Positions 15,900-23,210 of a DNA stretch of 36,653 nt are shown piece by piece. Source of the stretch: Nocardia abscessus NBRC 100374 (GTDB taxonomy: Bacteria; Actinomycetota; Actinomycetes; Mycobacteriales; Mycobacteriaceae). The position numbers and the translations under genes were made by a program. Every line of letters starts with the position of its first letter. The stretch's first letter is position 1. The stretch is from the NCBI RefSeq assembly GCF_000308455.1, contig NZ_BAFP01000010.1, positions 1 through 36,653 on the forward strand. Reading direction: 5' to 3'. The notes beneath the pieces are model-generated. The model did not search any database and was not told where the DNA came from. It was given only the letters and a program-made list of their open reading frames with translations.

Positions 15900-16864
15900 T
15901 GGCAGGCAATTCGCAGCGCCGAGGTGCGATCCGCAAGAGCGGAAGCAAGAAGGGCGCGGTGGTCGGCTCCGGCGGCAAGCGCAGGCGCGGGCTGGAAGGC
16001 CGTGGCGCGACCCCGCCCGCCGAGATGCGGACCAAGCATCCGGCGGCCAAGCGGGCGGCCGCGAAAACCAAGGCCGCGCAAGGCCGTGGTGCGGCGTCCC
16101 GGCCCGCGGGGCGCAAGACCGACGACGGTCCGGAGTTGGTGCTCGGGCGCAATCCGGTGATCGAGTGCCTGCGCGCGGGTGTGCCCGCGACGGCGCTGTA
16201 CGTCGCGGTGGGCACCGAGAACGACGATCGGCTGACCGAGAGCGTGCGGCTCGCCGCCGACAAGGGCATCTCCATCCTGGAGCTTCCGCGCACCGACCTG
16301 GACCGGATGAGTGCCAACGGCTTGCACCAGGGCGTCGCCCTGCAGGTGCCGCCGTACCGCTATGCCCACCCGGACGACCTGCTCGACCGGGCGCGCGGTT
16401 CCGCGCAGCCCGCGCTGCTGGTCGCCCTGGACAACATCTCCGACCCGCGCAATCTCGGCGCGGTGGTTCGCTCCGTGGCGGCCTTCGGTGGCCACGGCGT
16501 GCTGATCCCGCAGCGGCGCAGTGCGAGCGTCACAGCGGTTGCCTGGCGCACCAGCGCGGGCGCCGCCGCTCGGCTCCCGGTCGCCCGCGCGACGAATCTC
16601 ACTCGCACGCTGAAGGACTGGGCGTCCCAGGGCGTTCAGATCGTCGGCTTGGACGCCGGTGGCGATACCTCCCTGGACGATTTCGACGGCCGTGAACCCA
16701 CCGTGATCGTGGTCGGCTCGGAGGGCAAAGGGCTTTCCCGCCTGGTCCGGGAGTCCTGTGACGCGATCCTGTCGATCCCGATGGCGGGCCCGGTGGAATC
16801 GTTGAACGCGTCGGTCGCCGCCGGTGTCGTGCTCTCCGAAGTCGCCCGGCAACGCCGCGCCTGA
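15899..16864 (+). CDS. rlmB: TrmH/SpoU-family 23S rRNA (guanosine-2'-O)-methyltransferase, RlmB-like
   Basis: A 321-residue SPOUT methyltransferase. Residues 1-75 are a basic, Gly/Ala/Lys-rich and probably disordered extension. A substrate-binding domain follows ([12 protein letters not shown] onward), then the knotted SAM-binding domain with [21 protein letters not shown] (motif 1), [14 protein letters not shown] (motif 2) and [22 protein letters not shown] (motif 3). It probably methylates a 23S rRNA guanosine; the exact target is inferred from the family. It is translationally coupled to cysS, matching Rv3579c. Confidence 0.92.
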   Translation: MAGNSQRRGAIRKSGSKKGAVVGSGGKRRRGLEGRGATPPAEMRTKHPAAKRAAAKTKAAQGRGAASRPAGRKTDDGPELVLGRNPVIECLRAGVPATALYVAVGTENDDRLTESVRLAADKGISILELPRTDLDRMSANGLHQGVALQVPPYRYAHPDDLLDRARGSAQPALLVALDNISDPRNLGAVVRSVAAFGGHGVLIPQRRSASVTAVAWRTSAGAAARLPVARATNLTRTLKDWASQGVQIVGLDAGGDTSLDDFDGREPTVIVVGSEGKGLSRLVRESCDAILSIPMAGPVESLNASVAAGVVLSEVARQRRA

Positions 16865-17253
16865 GGAGATTCGTCGGTCGGTATCGTCGCCCGCCGACTT
16901 CTGCGCAGGTCCGGCCGGTGCGGCGAACCATCCGGCGGCCAGGGAATCGGCGCGTAGCTGGGCATGGTCCGGCTGCTGCCGGGCGTCGCTCGCGGGCGGC
17001 GCCAGGACGGCTTCAACCGGCCTGCGGTATCCCGGATGAATTCCTCGCCGAAGCGACGTCGAGTGCCGTCGCGCCCGGCAATCTCGCGAATGGCAGCACG
17101 CGACAATAGATTTCGTAAGAACGTGACCAACTCGGCGGGTACGCCCGAAACCTGAGCATCACCAATCGCATAACCTGCCCCCGAATCTCGCCATCACCGA
17201 CTCGTAGGGTCTAAAGACCCGGAGAAGCGGCACATCCCAGTAGAATTCGGCTG
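16865..17253. other. Intergenic region, no supported gene
   Basis: 389 bp follow the rlmB-like stop. The open frames here have no start signal, coding bias or family likeness. Near the right end GGGTC-TAAA-GACCC (17207-17220) forms a 5-bp hairpin, followed by a TAGAAT hexamer that is a probable -10 for the next gene. Confidence 0.6.
17241..17246 (+). promoter_or_regulatory. Candidate -10 element of the DUF4190 gene
   Basis: TAGAAT lies 7 nt before the GTG at 17254. No ribosome site is seen, so a leaderless mRNA is likely. Confidence 0.5.
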
Positions 17254-17532
17254 GTGGTGATACCCAATCAGCCCATCGGTCAGACGGTCGAGCATCCGAA
17301 CGCGACTGCGGTGTTGTTCCTCGGCGCGGTCAGCGTCTTCTGCTGCGGGGTGCTGGGGCCGGTGGCGTGGGCGCTGGGGCGGCGCGCGCTCGACCAGATC
17401 GAGCAATCCGGCGGCGCGTACAGTGGCCGCGCCCAGGTGATGGTCGGCTACATCCTCGGCGTCGTCGGCACCGTCCTGATGATCATCTTCGCGGTGCTGT
17501 TCGTGCTCATCCTGCTCGGCGGCAACGCTTGA
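17254..17532 (+). CDS. Small DUF4190-type membrane protein
   Basis: A 92-residue protein with two hydrophobic helices (about 20-42 and 62-88) joined by a short polar loop, GRRALDQIEQSGGAYSGRAQ. This loop between two helices, with the second starting MVGYILG, is the DUF4190 pattern common in actinobacteria. No function is known. A tandem GTG-GTG occurs at 17254/17257; the first is reported. It converges on the crotonase gene. Confidence 0.8.
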   Translation: MVIPNQPIGQTVEHPNATAVLFLGAVSVFCCGVLGPVAWALGRRALDQIEQSGGAYSGRAQVMVGYILGVVGTVLMIIFAVLFVLILLGGNA

Positions 17533-17681
17533 GAGGCGAAGCGGCGCCGGACCGGCTGTAGCGCTGGGTGCCGGGCGCAGCGGGACGGAGGTTCGTCCAC
17601 AGCGCCGGGCCGTGGCCGGGCACTCACAGTGGGGCTGTATTTCGGGCGGAGTCCGCCGACGGCGCCCCAGAGGCGGCCGCC

Positions 17682-18488
17682 CTAGTCCAGACTGGGCCGT
17701 TCGCGATCCGCGCCGTCCCAGGCGGGCCATTCCGTGCTGACGCTGCCGGACCAGCTGGGTTGCCTGCGGTCCCGGAAGGCGGCCATGGCCTCGCCGCCGT
17801 CGATGCTCTTGGTCGCGTGCTGGTTCAGCTCGGATTCCAGCTGCCCGACGACCGTGGGAGTCATGCCGAGCCCTTCCCATAGCAGCCGCTTGGACAGCGC
17901 CACCGGGAGCGGGGCCGAACCGTTGGCGAGGTCGTGCGCGACGGCGAGCGCGGTCGGCAGCACCTCGCCCCCGGGTAGCGAGCTGTTGGCCAGGCCCATC
18001 GCCTTCGCCTCGTCGCCGTCGAACGTGCGCCCGGTCAGCATGATGTCGGCGGCGTTGGCCATGCCGACGAGCCGGGGTAGCGTCCAGTGCGCGTAGCCGT
18101 CGGCCACGACGCCGCGGCGGACCTGGTTCAGCCCGTAGACCGCGTCGCGCGCCATGTACCGCAGGTCGCACTGGAGGGCGAGCGCCAAGCCGATGCCGAC
18201 GGCGTGGCCGTTCACCGCCGCGATCACCGGCTTACGCACCCGCCACGGCGGCGGATCGATGGTGGCGCTGACCTCGCCGACTCGGTTGGACAGATCCGCG
18301 CCCGCGCAGAACGCGGGCGGGGTGCCGGTGACGATCACGGCACGAATGGCGTCTTCCGCGTCGCACCGCTGCAACGCGGCGCCCAATTCGGCGGCCATCG
18401 TGGGGGTGAAGGCGTTCTGTTGCGCGGGCCGGTTGAGCGTGAGCACGGCGACGCCCCGGGAGACGTCGACGTGCAGTTCCGAACTCAT
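17682..18488 (-). CDS. Crotonase-fold (enoyl-CoA hydratase-like) protein lacking both canonical glutamates
   Basis: A 268-residue crotonase-superfamily protein. The CoA-binding and oxyanion-hole parts are intact: FCAGADLS at 60-67 and VNGHAVGIG at 92-100. However, the two acid/base glutamates of rat mitochondrial enoyl-CoA hydratase (E144, E164) align with Ala102 (LALALQCD) and Gln122 (YGLNQVRRG). It is therefore unlikely to be a classical hydratase. It could be an isomerase, hydrolase or non-catalytic acyl-CoA-binding member. It lies 55 bp downstream of an acyl-CoA dehydrogenase on the same strand, probably in one operon, so a fatty acyl-CoA related role is likely. Confidence 0.87.
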   Translation of the reverse strand: MSSELHVDVSRGVAVLTLNRPAQQNAFTPTMAAELGAALQRCDAEDAIRAVIVTGTPPAFCAGADLSNRVGEVSATIDPPPWRVRKPVIAAVNGHAVGIGLALALQCDLRYMARDAVYGLNQVRRGVVADGYAHWTLPRLVGMANAADIMLTGRTFDGDEAKAMGLANSSLPGGEVLPTALAVAHDLANGSAPLPVALSKRLLWEGLGMTPTVVGQLESELNQHATKSIDGGEAMAAFRDRRQPSWSGSVSTEWPAWDGADRERPSLD

Positions 18489-18543
18489 GCCACAGGATGT
18501 TAGCCGACGGACGCGGACCTGACCTCGGGCCGAAAGTCCTCAG

Positions 18544-19716
18544 CTATCCGCGCAGCACCTTGCGCCCGATGGCGTACTTGTGCACCTCGGTCGGCCCGTC
18601 GTAGAGCCGGAAGGCGCGCATGTCCCGGAAGATCATCTCGACCACCGTCTCGTCGCTGATGCCGATGCCGCCGAGCACCTGCACGCACCGGTCGGCGACC
18701 TTGAACAGTTCCTCGGAGACGAACGACTTGGCGATCGAGCTCTCGTGCCGCGCCTTCTCGCCGTTGTCCATCAGCCAGCACGCGTGCCAGATGGTCAGCC
18801 TGCACTGGTGCAGTGCGATCTCGTTGTCCGCCAACATGAACGAAACGCCCTCGTGTTCGCCGATCGGCTTGCCGAACGCGGTGCGGGTGCGCGCGTGCTC
18901 GATCGCGATGCTCTGGGCCCGTTCGGCGGCGCCGAGCCAGCGCATGCAATGGGTCAGGCGGGCCGGGGCGAGCCGGAGCTGGGCGTAGCGCAGCGCTTGG
19001 CCCGCCTCGCCGAGCAGCGCTTCCCTGGGCAGGACCAGGTTGTCGAAGCGGACCACGCCGTGCCCGGCGACGTAGTTGCGGTCCATCGTGTTCATCGTGC
19101 GTTCGATGACGATGCCGGGCTCGTCACCGTCGGCGAGGAACAGCGTGGGGCCCTCGGGCAGGTGCGGGTTGGCGGCGAGGCGCGCCATGATGATCCAGGT
19201 CTTCGCGCCGTTGGCGCCGGTGATCAGCCATTTACGGCCGTTGATGGTGAAGTGCTCGCCGTCGAAGCTCGCCGCGGTGGACAGCTGGGCCGGGTCGGAG
19301 CCTGCCCCGTCCGGCTCGGTCATGGCGAAGACCGAGCGCTGATGGCCCGCGATCACCGGGGCCAGGTAGCGCTGCACCTGATCGGGGTCGGCCACCTTGG
19401 ACAGCAGGAACATGTTGCCCTCGTCGGGCGCCGCGCAGTTCATCGCGACCGGGCCGAGTGTGGACCAGCCCGCCGCTTCGTAGATCACGGCCTGCTCGAT
19501 GTGGGTCAGCCCGCGCCCGCCGAGCGATTCGGGCGCCTGCACGGTGAGCAACTCTTCGGCGCGGGCGAGCTCGACGAGTTCCTGCCGCAGCTCGTCGGTC
19601 GGGCCGTGCGCGGTCAGGCGCGGGTCCCGCTCGTACGGGACGATCTTGTCGATGACGAAACGGCGTACTCGGTCGCGTTCGGCGGCGAGTTCGGCGGGAA
19701 TCGCGAAATCGATCAT
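18544..19716 (-). CDS. Acyl-CoA dehydrogenase, ACAD10/11-like branch
   Basis: A 390-residue FAD-dependent acyl-CoA dehydrogenase. FAD/substrate motifs are FAMTEPDGAGSDPAQL near 130-146 and GRKWLITGANGAKTWIIMAR near 163-182. The arginine-rich helix RTRTAFGKPIGEHEGVSFMLAD and the tail LYDGPTEVHKYAIGRKVLRG are typical of the ACAD10/11 branch, where Asp rather than Glu sits at the usual base position (YDGP). The substrate is unknown. The ATG at 19716 gives a normal N-terminus. It is upstream of, and probably cotranscribed with, the atypical crotonase. Confidence 0.92.
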   Translation of the reverse strand: MIDFAIPAELAAERDRVRRFVIDKIVPYERDPRLTAHGPTDELRQELVELARAEELLTVQAPESLGGRGLTHIEQAVIYEAAGWSTLGPVAMNCAAPDEGNMFLLSKVADPDQVQRYLAPVIAGHQRSVFAMTEPDGAGSDPAQLSTAASFDGEHFTINGRKWLITGANGAKTWIIMARLAANPHLPEGPTLFLADGDEPGIVIERTMNTMDRNYVAGHGVVRFDNLVLPREALLGEAGQALRYAQLRLAPARLTHCMRWLGAAERAQSIAIEHARTRTAFGKPIGEHEGVSFMLADNEIALHQCRLTIWHACWLMDNGEKARHESSIAKSFVSEELFKVADRCVQVLGGIGISDETVVEMIFRDMRAFRLYDGPTEVHKYAIGRKVLRG

Positions 19717-20172
19717 CGTTGGTCACCATTCGTTCGGGGGCGCGATGCGTCGAGCATACGAAAGCCTCCGGAAATGACTGAAGGCGGCTGCCATCAAAGA
19801 TGTCCTCAGGCGGTGGCAGCGCCCTGAGCTGCACCGATAACCGCCGGATGCGGTGCCGCCGCTACCGAGCATCGTTGCGATCATCGGGGAGCCGGTGATA
19901 CGGACGAGGAGATCCTCGCCGTGATCGCACAGGTCTTCCTCGGCATTCCTGATGCGGCACGCGGAGCCGCCCGTCGTGCAGACACAACTGAGGGTTCGAC
20001 GCGGAGTCGACGAGACCGCGGCGACGGTCGCGAACCGCGGCCGAGGAAATGCGAGCTGCGCGGATCACCCACCTCGAGACTCCACGGGCTGTGCAGCGCC
20101 GCGAGGCTCCCCGGGCTGTGCAAGCGCCGCGAGGGGTGCGGCAGGATCGCGTCAGCGGGCCACTGAGCGGTC
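19717..20172. other. Intergenic region, no supported gene
   Basis: 456 bp separate the dehydrogenase start from the permease stop. Short open frames exist on both strands but end in Arg/Ser-rich translation without family likeness. The only structure seen is an imperfect duplication near 20085-20134. Confidence 0.55.
20085..20134. repeat. Imperfect 22-bp tandem duplication
   Basis: CGGGCTGTGCAGCGCCGCGA at 20085 recurs at 20112 with one extra A after GCA. Period is 27 bp, two copies. It looks like a local slippage duplication in non-coding DNA. Confidence 0.65.
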
Positions 20173-21042
20173 TCAGCGGGCGCCGGCGAGCCTGCGGTTA
20201 CGGCTGCCCAGCAGGCGGCAGGCGAGGTAGATCAGGAACGAGATGGTGGTGACGAAGGTCGAGACGGGGACGCCCGGCGCCAGCGACAGCAGGATGCCAC
20301 CCACCGCGGCGACTTCGGCGAACACCACGGCGAGGACGGTCGCCCGGATCGGGTCCGCGGTGAGCTGCGCCGCCGCTGCCGCCGGGGTGATCAGCAGGGC
20401 GAGGACCAGCAGCGCCCCGACGATCTGCACCCCGAACGCCGCCGTGATGCCCAGCAGCACGGCGAACACGATGGACAGCGCACGCACCGGAACCCCGCGC
20501 GCCACCGCCACCTCCGGATCGGAGCTGGCGAACAGCAGCGGCCGGTAGACGAACGCCAGCACCGCGATCACCCCGGCGGTGCAGACGGCGAGCAGGCCGA
20601 GGCCGTTGTTGCCGACGCTCACCACCTGGCCGGTCAGCAGGGAGAACTTCGATCCCGCACGGTCGGGACCCAGCCACAGGAACAGCACCGAGAGACCCAG
20701 TCCGAACGAGAGCACCACGGCGATCACCGAATCGCGCTCGCGCGCCCGGGTACCGAGCAGGCCGAACAGCACCGCCGCGACCACCGACCCCGCGATGGCG
20801 CCGAGACCGACACCGACACCGGCCAGCAGCGCGGCGGCGGCTCCGGTCAGCGATAGTTCGCTGGTGCCGTGCACGGCGAAGGACATTTGCCTGCTGATGA
20901 TCAGCGGGCCGATCACCCCGGACAGCAGTCCGAGCAGGGCCGCGGCGAGCAGCGCCTGCTGGACGAAGCCGTAGGACAGCAGGTTCGCGGTGGTGCCGAA
21001 GTCCAGCATCTTGCCGAGGACGCCGGAGAGCTTGTCGGTCAC
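20173..21042 (-). CDS. Zinc/manganese ABC importer permease (ZnuB-like)
   Basis: A 289-residue membrane protein of the ABC-3 permease family with about eight hydrophobic segments. Characteristic pieces are LLGLLSGVIGPLIISRQMSFAVHGTSELSLTG near the N-terminus and DPEVAVARGVPV before the transport-coupling region. GVQIVGALLVLALLITPAAAA follows in the late helices. The start overlaps the ATPase stop by 4 bp. The metal is probably zinc, given the Zur-like box in front of the operon. Confidence 0.92.
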   Translation of the reverse strand: MTDKLSGVLGKMLDFGTTANLLSYGFVQQALLAAALLGLLSGVIGPLIISRQMSFAVHGTSELSLTGAAAALLAGVGVGLGAIAGSVVAAVLFGLLGTRARERDSVIAVVLSFGLGLSVLFLWLGPDRAGSKFSLLTGQVVSVGNNGLGLLAVCTAGVIAVLAFVYRPLLFASSDPEVAVARGVPVRALSIVFAVLLGITAAFGVQIVGALLVLALLITPAAAAAQLTADPIRATVLAVVFAEVAAVGGILLSLAPGVPVSTFVTTISFLIYLACRLLGSRNRRLAGAR

Positions 21043-22163
21043 GAACGCACTCCGCTCTCATCCGGGGCCGGGTGGCTGCCGTCGCCGTCCACGAGGTCGG
21101 CCGGAGCGCTCGGCGTCGCACGGGTCGATGCCTCTCCCGCCGTCGCGCCGTTGTCCGGTGTCGAGTCGGTCCGGGTCGGTTCTCCGACTCCGGGCGAGGC
21201 GGAGTGACCGGTTGTCCCGCTGGTGTCGGCCGATGTCGCGGCGACCTCCGCGGTGGACACACCCTGGCCGAATTCGTCGCCCGCCGGGCCGTGGCAGTGA
21301 CCGCCCGCCGTGCCGAGCGCGTCCATGGTGTCGCCGGTGCCGACGACGACCAGGCGCCCGCGTACCCGCAGCACGTCCACCTCGGTGCGGTACAGCTCCG
21401 AGAGCACCGCCGAGGTCATCACCTCCTGCGGCGTCCCGATCCGGAACTGGCCGTCGACCAGGTACAGCACCCGATCCACCAGGGGCAGAATCGGATTGAT
21501 CTCGTGCGTCACGAAGAGCACCGCGGTGTCGTGGGTGCGCCGCCTGCGATCGATCAGTTCGGCGACCAGGCGCTGATTCGCCAGGTCCAGGCTGAGCAGC
21601 GGCTCGTCGCAGAGCAGTACCTTCGGATCGCCGACCAGCGCCTGCGCCACCCGCAGGCGCTGCTGCTCGCCGCCGGACATGGATTCCAAAGGCGCGTAGG
21701 CGAAGTGCTCCGCACCGACGTCGGCGACGGCCGCGGCCACCTTGCGCTTGCGTTCGGCCCGGGAGCGTAGGCCGAGCCCCCAGCGATGCCCGTCGACGCC
21801 GAGCCCGACGAGGTCGACGCCGCGCAACTGCACCCCGGCGTCGATCGTCTTCTGCTGCGGCACGTAGCCGATGTCGTGATTGCCGGTGCGCGCGGGCGAG
21901 CCCGCGATCCGAGCCGTCCCGGAACTCAGGGCGAGCTGGCCGAGCAACACCTTCAGCAGCGAGGTCTTGCCCGACCCGTTCGGTCCGAGCACCGCGACGA
22001 ATTCACCGGGAGCGACGCTGAGATCCAGCCCGTCCCATAGGGTTCGATCGCCGAACGACAGTCGCGCCGCCTCCAGGCGCACCGCGGCCGAGTCCTCGCC
22101 GATGCCGGGTCGTCGCCGTTGCACCCGGTCGGTGTGCTCGGTCAGCGCGGCTGCCTTGTTCAT
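21039..22163 (-). CDS. Zinc/manganese ABC importer ATPase (ZnuC-like) with long C-terminal extension
   Basis: A 374-residue ATPase. Walker A is GPNGSGKTS at 60-68, the signature is MSGGEQQRL at 162-170, Walker B is VLLCDEP at 182-188 and the switch His is in FVTHE at 217-221. The ATPase domain ends near 275. About 95 extra residues follow: a GGHCHGP motif (287-293) and a Ser/Thr/Gly/Asp-rich disordered tail. The HCH could touch metal, but this is a guess. Spacing to the binding-protein gene is 4 bp and the permease overlaps by 4 bp, a tight three-gene operon. Confidence 0.92.
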   Translation of the reverse strand: MNKAAALTEHTDRVQRRRPGIGEDSAAVRLEAARLSFGDRTLWDGLDLSVAPGEFVAVLGPNGSGKTSLLKVLLGQLALSSGTARIAGSPARTGNHDIGYVPQQKTIDAGVQLRGVDLVGLGVDGHRWGLGLRSRAERKRKVAAAVADVGAEHFAYAPLESMSGGEQQRLRVAQALVGDPKVLLCDEPLLSLDLANQRLVAELIDRRRRTHDTAVLFVTHEINPILPLVDRVLYLVDGQFRIGTPQEVMTSAVLSELYRTEVDVLRVRGRLVVVGTGDTMDALGTAGGHCHGPAGDEFGQGVSTAEVAATSADTSGTTGHSASPGVGEPTRTDSTPDNGATAGEASTRATPSAPADLVDGDGSHPAPDESGVRS

Positions 22164-22167
22164 CGGC

Positions 22168-23049
22168 TCAACCCAGCGCGGCGGTCAGCGCCTGCGCGTT
22201 CTTCGTCTGCCACTGGATGTAATCCTGGCCATCGGGCAGGGTTTCGGTCACCTCGACGATGGCGATGCCCGCGTTCTGCGCGGTGCCGCGCAGGTCCTTG
22301 GTGATCTTGTCCTCGGTCTGCACGTTGTAGATCAGGGCGCGAACCCGCTTGCCGCTGAGCAGATCCTGGGTCGCCGCGACGGCCGCGGGCGCCGGATCGG
22401 TCTCCTGCTCGATGGCTTCCTGGAATTCGTGCGGAGTCAGGTCGTCGGCTCCGGCCGCGACCAAGAGGTAGTGCGCGAGGGGTTCGGTCTGCAGCACCGG
22501 CGTTTTCGGGTGCTCGGCGGCGAGCTTGCCCGTGATGGCGGTGACCGCGGCGAGCTGGTTCTTGAACGTCGTCGCACGCTCGGTGTAGGCCCCTGCCTTG
22601 TCCGGGTCCAGTTCGCCGAGCTGAGCGGCGATTCGGTCGGCGACCACGCCGACGGTGCGCACGTCGTACCAGACGTGCTCGTTCTCGTCGCTCTGATCCA
22701 CCCGCAGCGAGAACGCGTCCACCGTGCGCTTGTTCGTGCCCGCCACTGCCTTCTCGGCGAACTCGTCGTAGCCGCCGCCGTTGTAGACCACCAGGTCGGC
22801 GTCGCTCAGTTCGGCCGACTCGACAGCGGAGGTCTCGTGCGAGTGCGGGTCGGCGTTCGGATCGGTGATCAGCGACCGGACGGTGGCATCGGGGCCCGCT
22901 ATGGCCACGGCGATGTCACCCCAGACGTCGGTGGAGGTGACGACGGTCGGCCGGTCGGAGTCGGTTGAGTCGCCGCAGGCGACGATTGTCGCTACGGACG
23001 CCAATCCCACGGCGATGCCTACACACTTCATGGCGAAACTGGTCTTCAC
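22168..23049 (-). CDS. Zinc/manganese ABC importer substrate-binding lipoprotein (ZnuA-like)
   Basis: A 293-residue cluster A-I binding protein. The signal peptide ends in the lipobox IVAC with the acylated Cys at 25. Likely metal ligands are His69 or His71 (DPNADPHSHE), His125 (ENEHVWYD) and His193 (TEPLAHYLL), plus a C-terminal acid. The His-rich loop typical of some ZnuA proteins is absent. A Zur-like box 32 bp upstream of the start argues for zinc. It is the first gene of the operon. Confidence 0.92.
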   Translation of the reverse strand: MKTSFAMKCVGIAVGLASVATIVACGDSTDSDRPTVVTSTDVWGDIAVAIAGPDATVRSLITDPNADPHSHETSAVESAELSDADLVVYNGGGYDEFAEKAVAGTNKRTVDAFSLRVDQSDENEHVWYDVRTVGVVADRIAAQLGELDPDKAGAYTERATTFKNQLAAVTAITGKLAAEHPKTPVLQTEPLAHYLLVAAGADDLTPHEFQEAIEQETDPAPAAVAATQDLLSGKRVRALIYNVQTEDKITKDLRGTAQNAGIAIVEVTETLPDGQDYIQWQTKNAQALTAALG

Positions 23050-23080
23050 GTGGGGTACTCCTGGCAGTCCGGCAGATCAA

Positions 23081-23099
23081 AATGGAAATCGTTCCCGTT
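23081..23099. promoter_or_regulatory. Zur-like operator of the zinc importer operon
   Basis: AATGGAAATCGTTCCCGTT is an imperfect dyad (GGAA-ATCG-TTCC core) resembling the actinobacterial Zur consensus as I recall it (AATGAAAATCATTTTCATT; 14 of 19 positions agree). On the minus strand TAGAGT (23107-23102) is a plausible -10 just upstream, so bound Zur would cover the transcription start. Confidence 0.75.
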
Positions 23100-23151
23100 T
23101 AACTCTAGCAAATCCGGCCCGACGGTAGGATGCAACGCCAACGGAGAGCGC

Positions 23152-23192
23152 AAAAACCAAGGGCCCGTTCACGATTCCTCGTTCGCGGGCCC
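23152..23192 (-). terminator. Intrinsic terminator after the OtsB-GH15 gene
   Basis: On the minus strand, 19 nt after the stop, GGGCCCG and CGGGCCC (23192-23186 and 23167-23161) form a stem. It is followed by a T-rich tail, TTGGTTTTT (23160-23152). This is the clearest rho-independent terminator in the window. Confidence 0.85.
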
Positions 23193-23210
23193 CTGGGTGA
23201 GCTCGGGTCT

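Noticed and set aside
16636..17130. 164-codon minus-strand frame after the rlmB-like gene
   Set aside because: Overlaps the conserved end of the methyltransferase, with no start signal and no recognisable domain.
19921..20166. Short plus-strand frame beginning MIAQVFLGIPDAARG
   Set aside because: The first few codons look plausible, but the rest is Arg/Ser/Cys-rich with no ribosome site or family.
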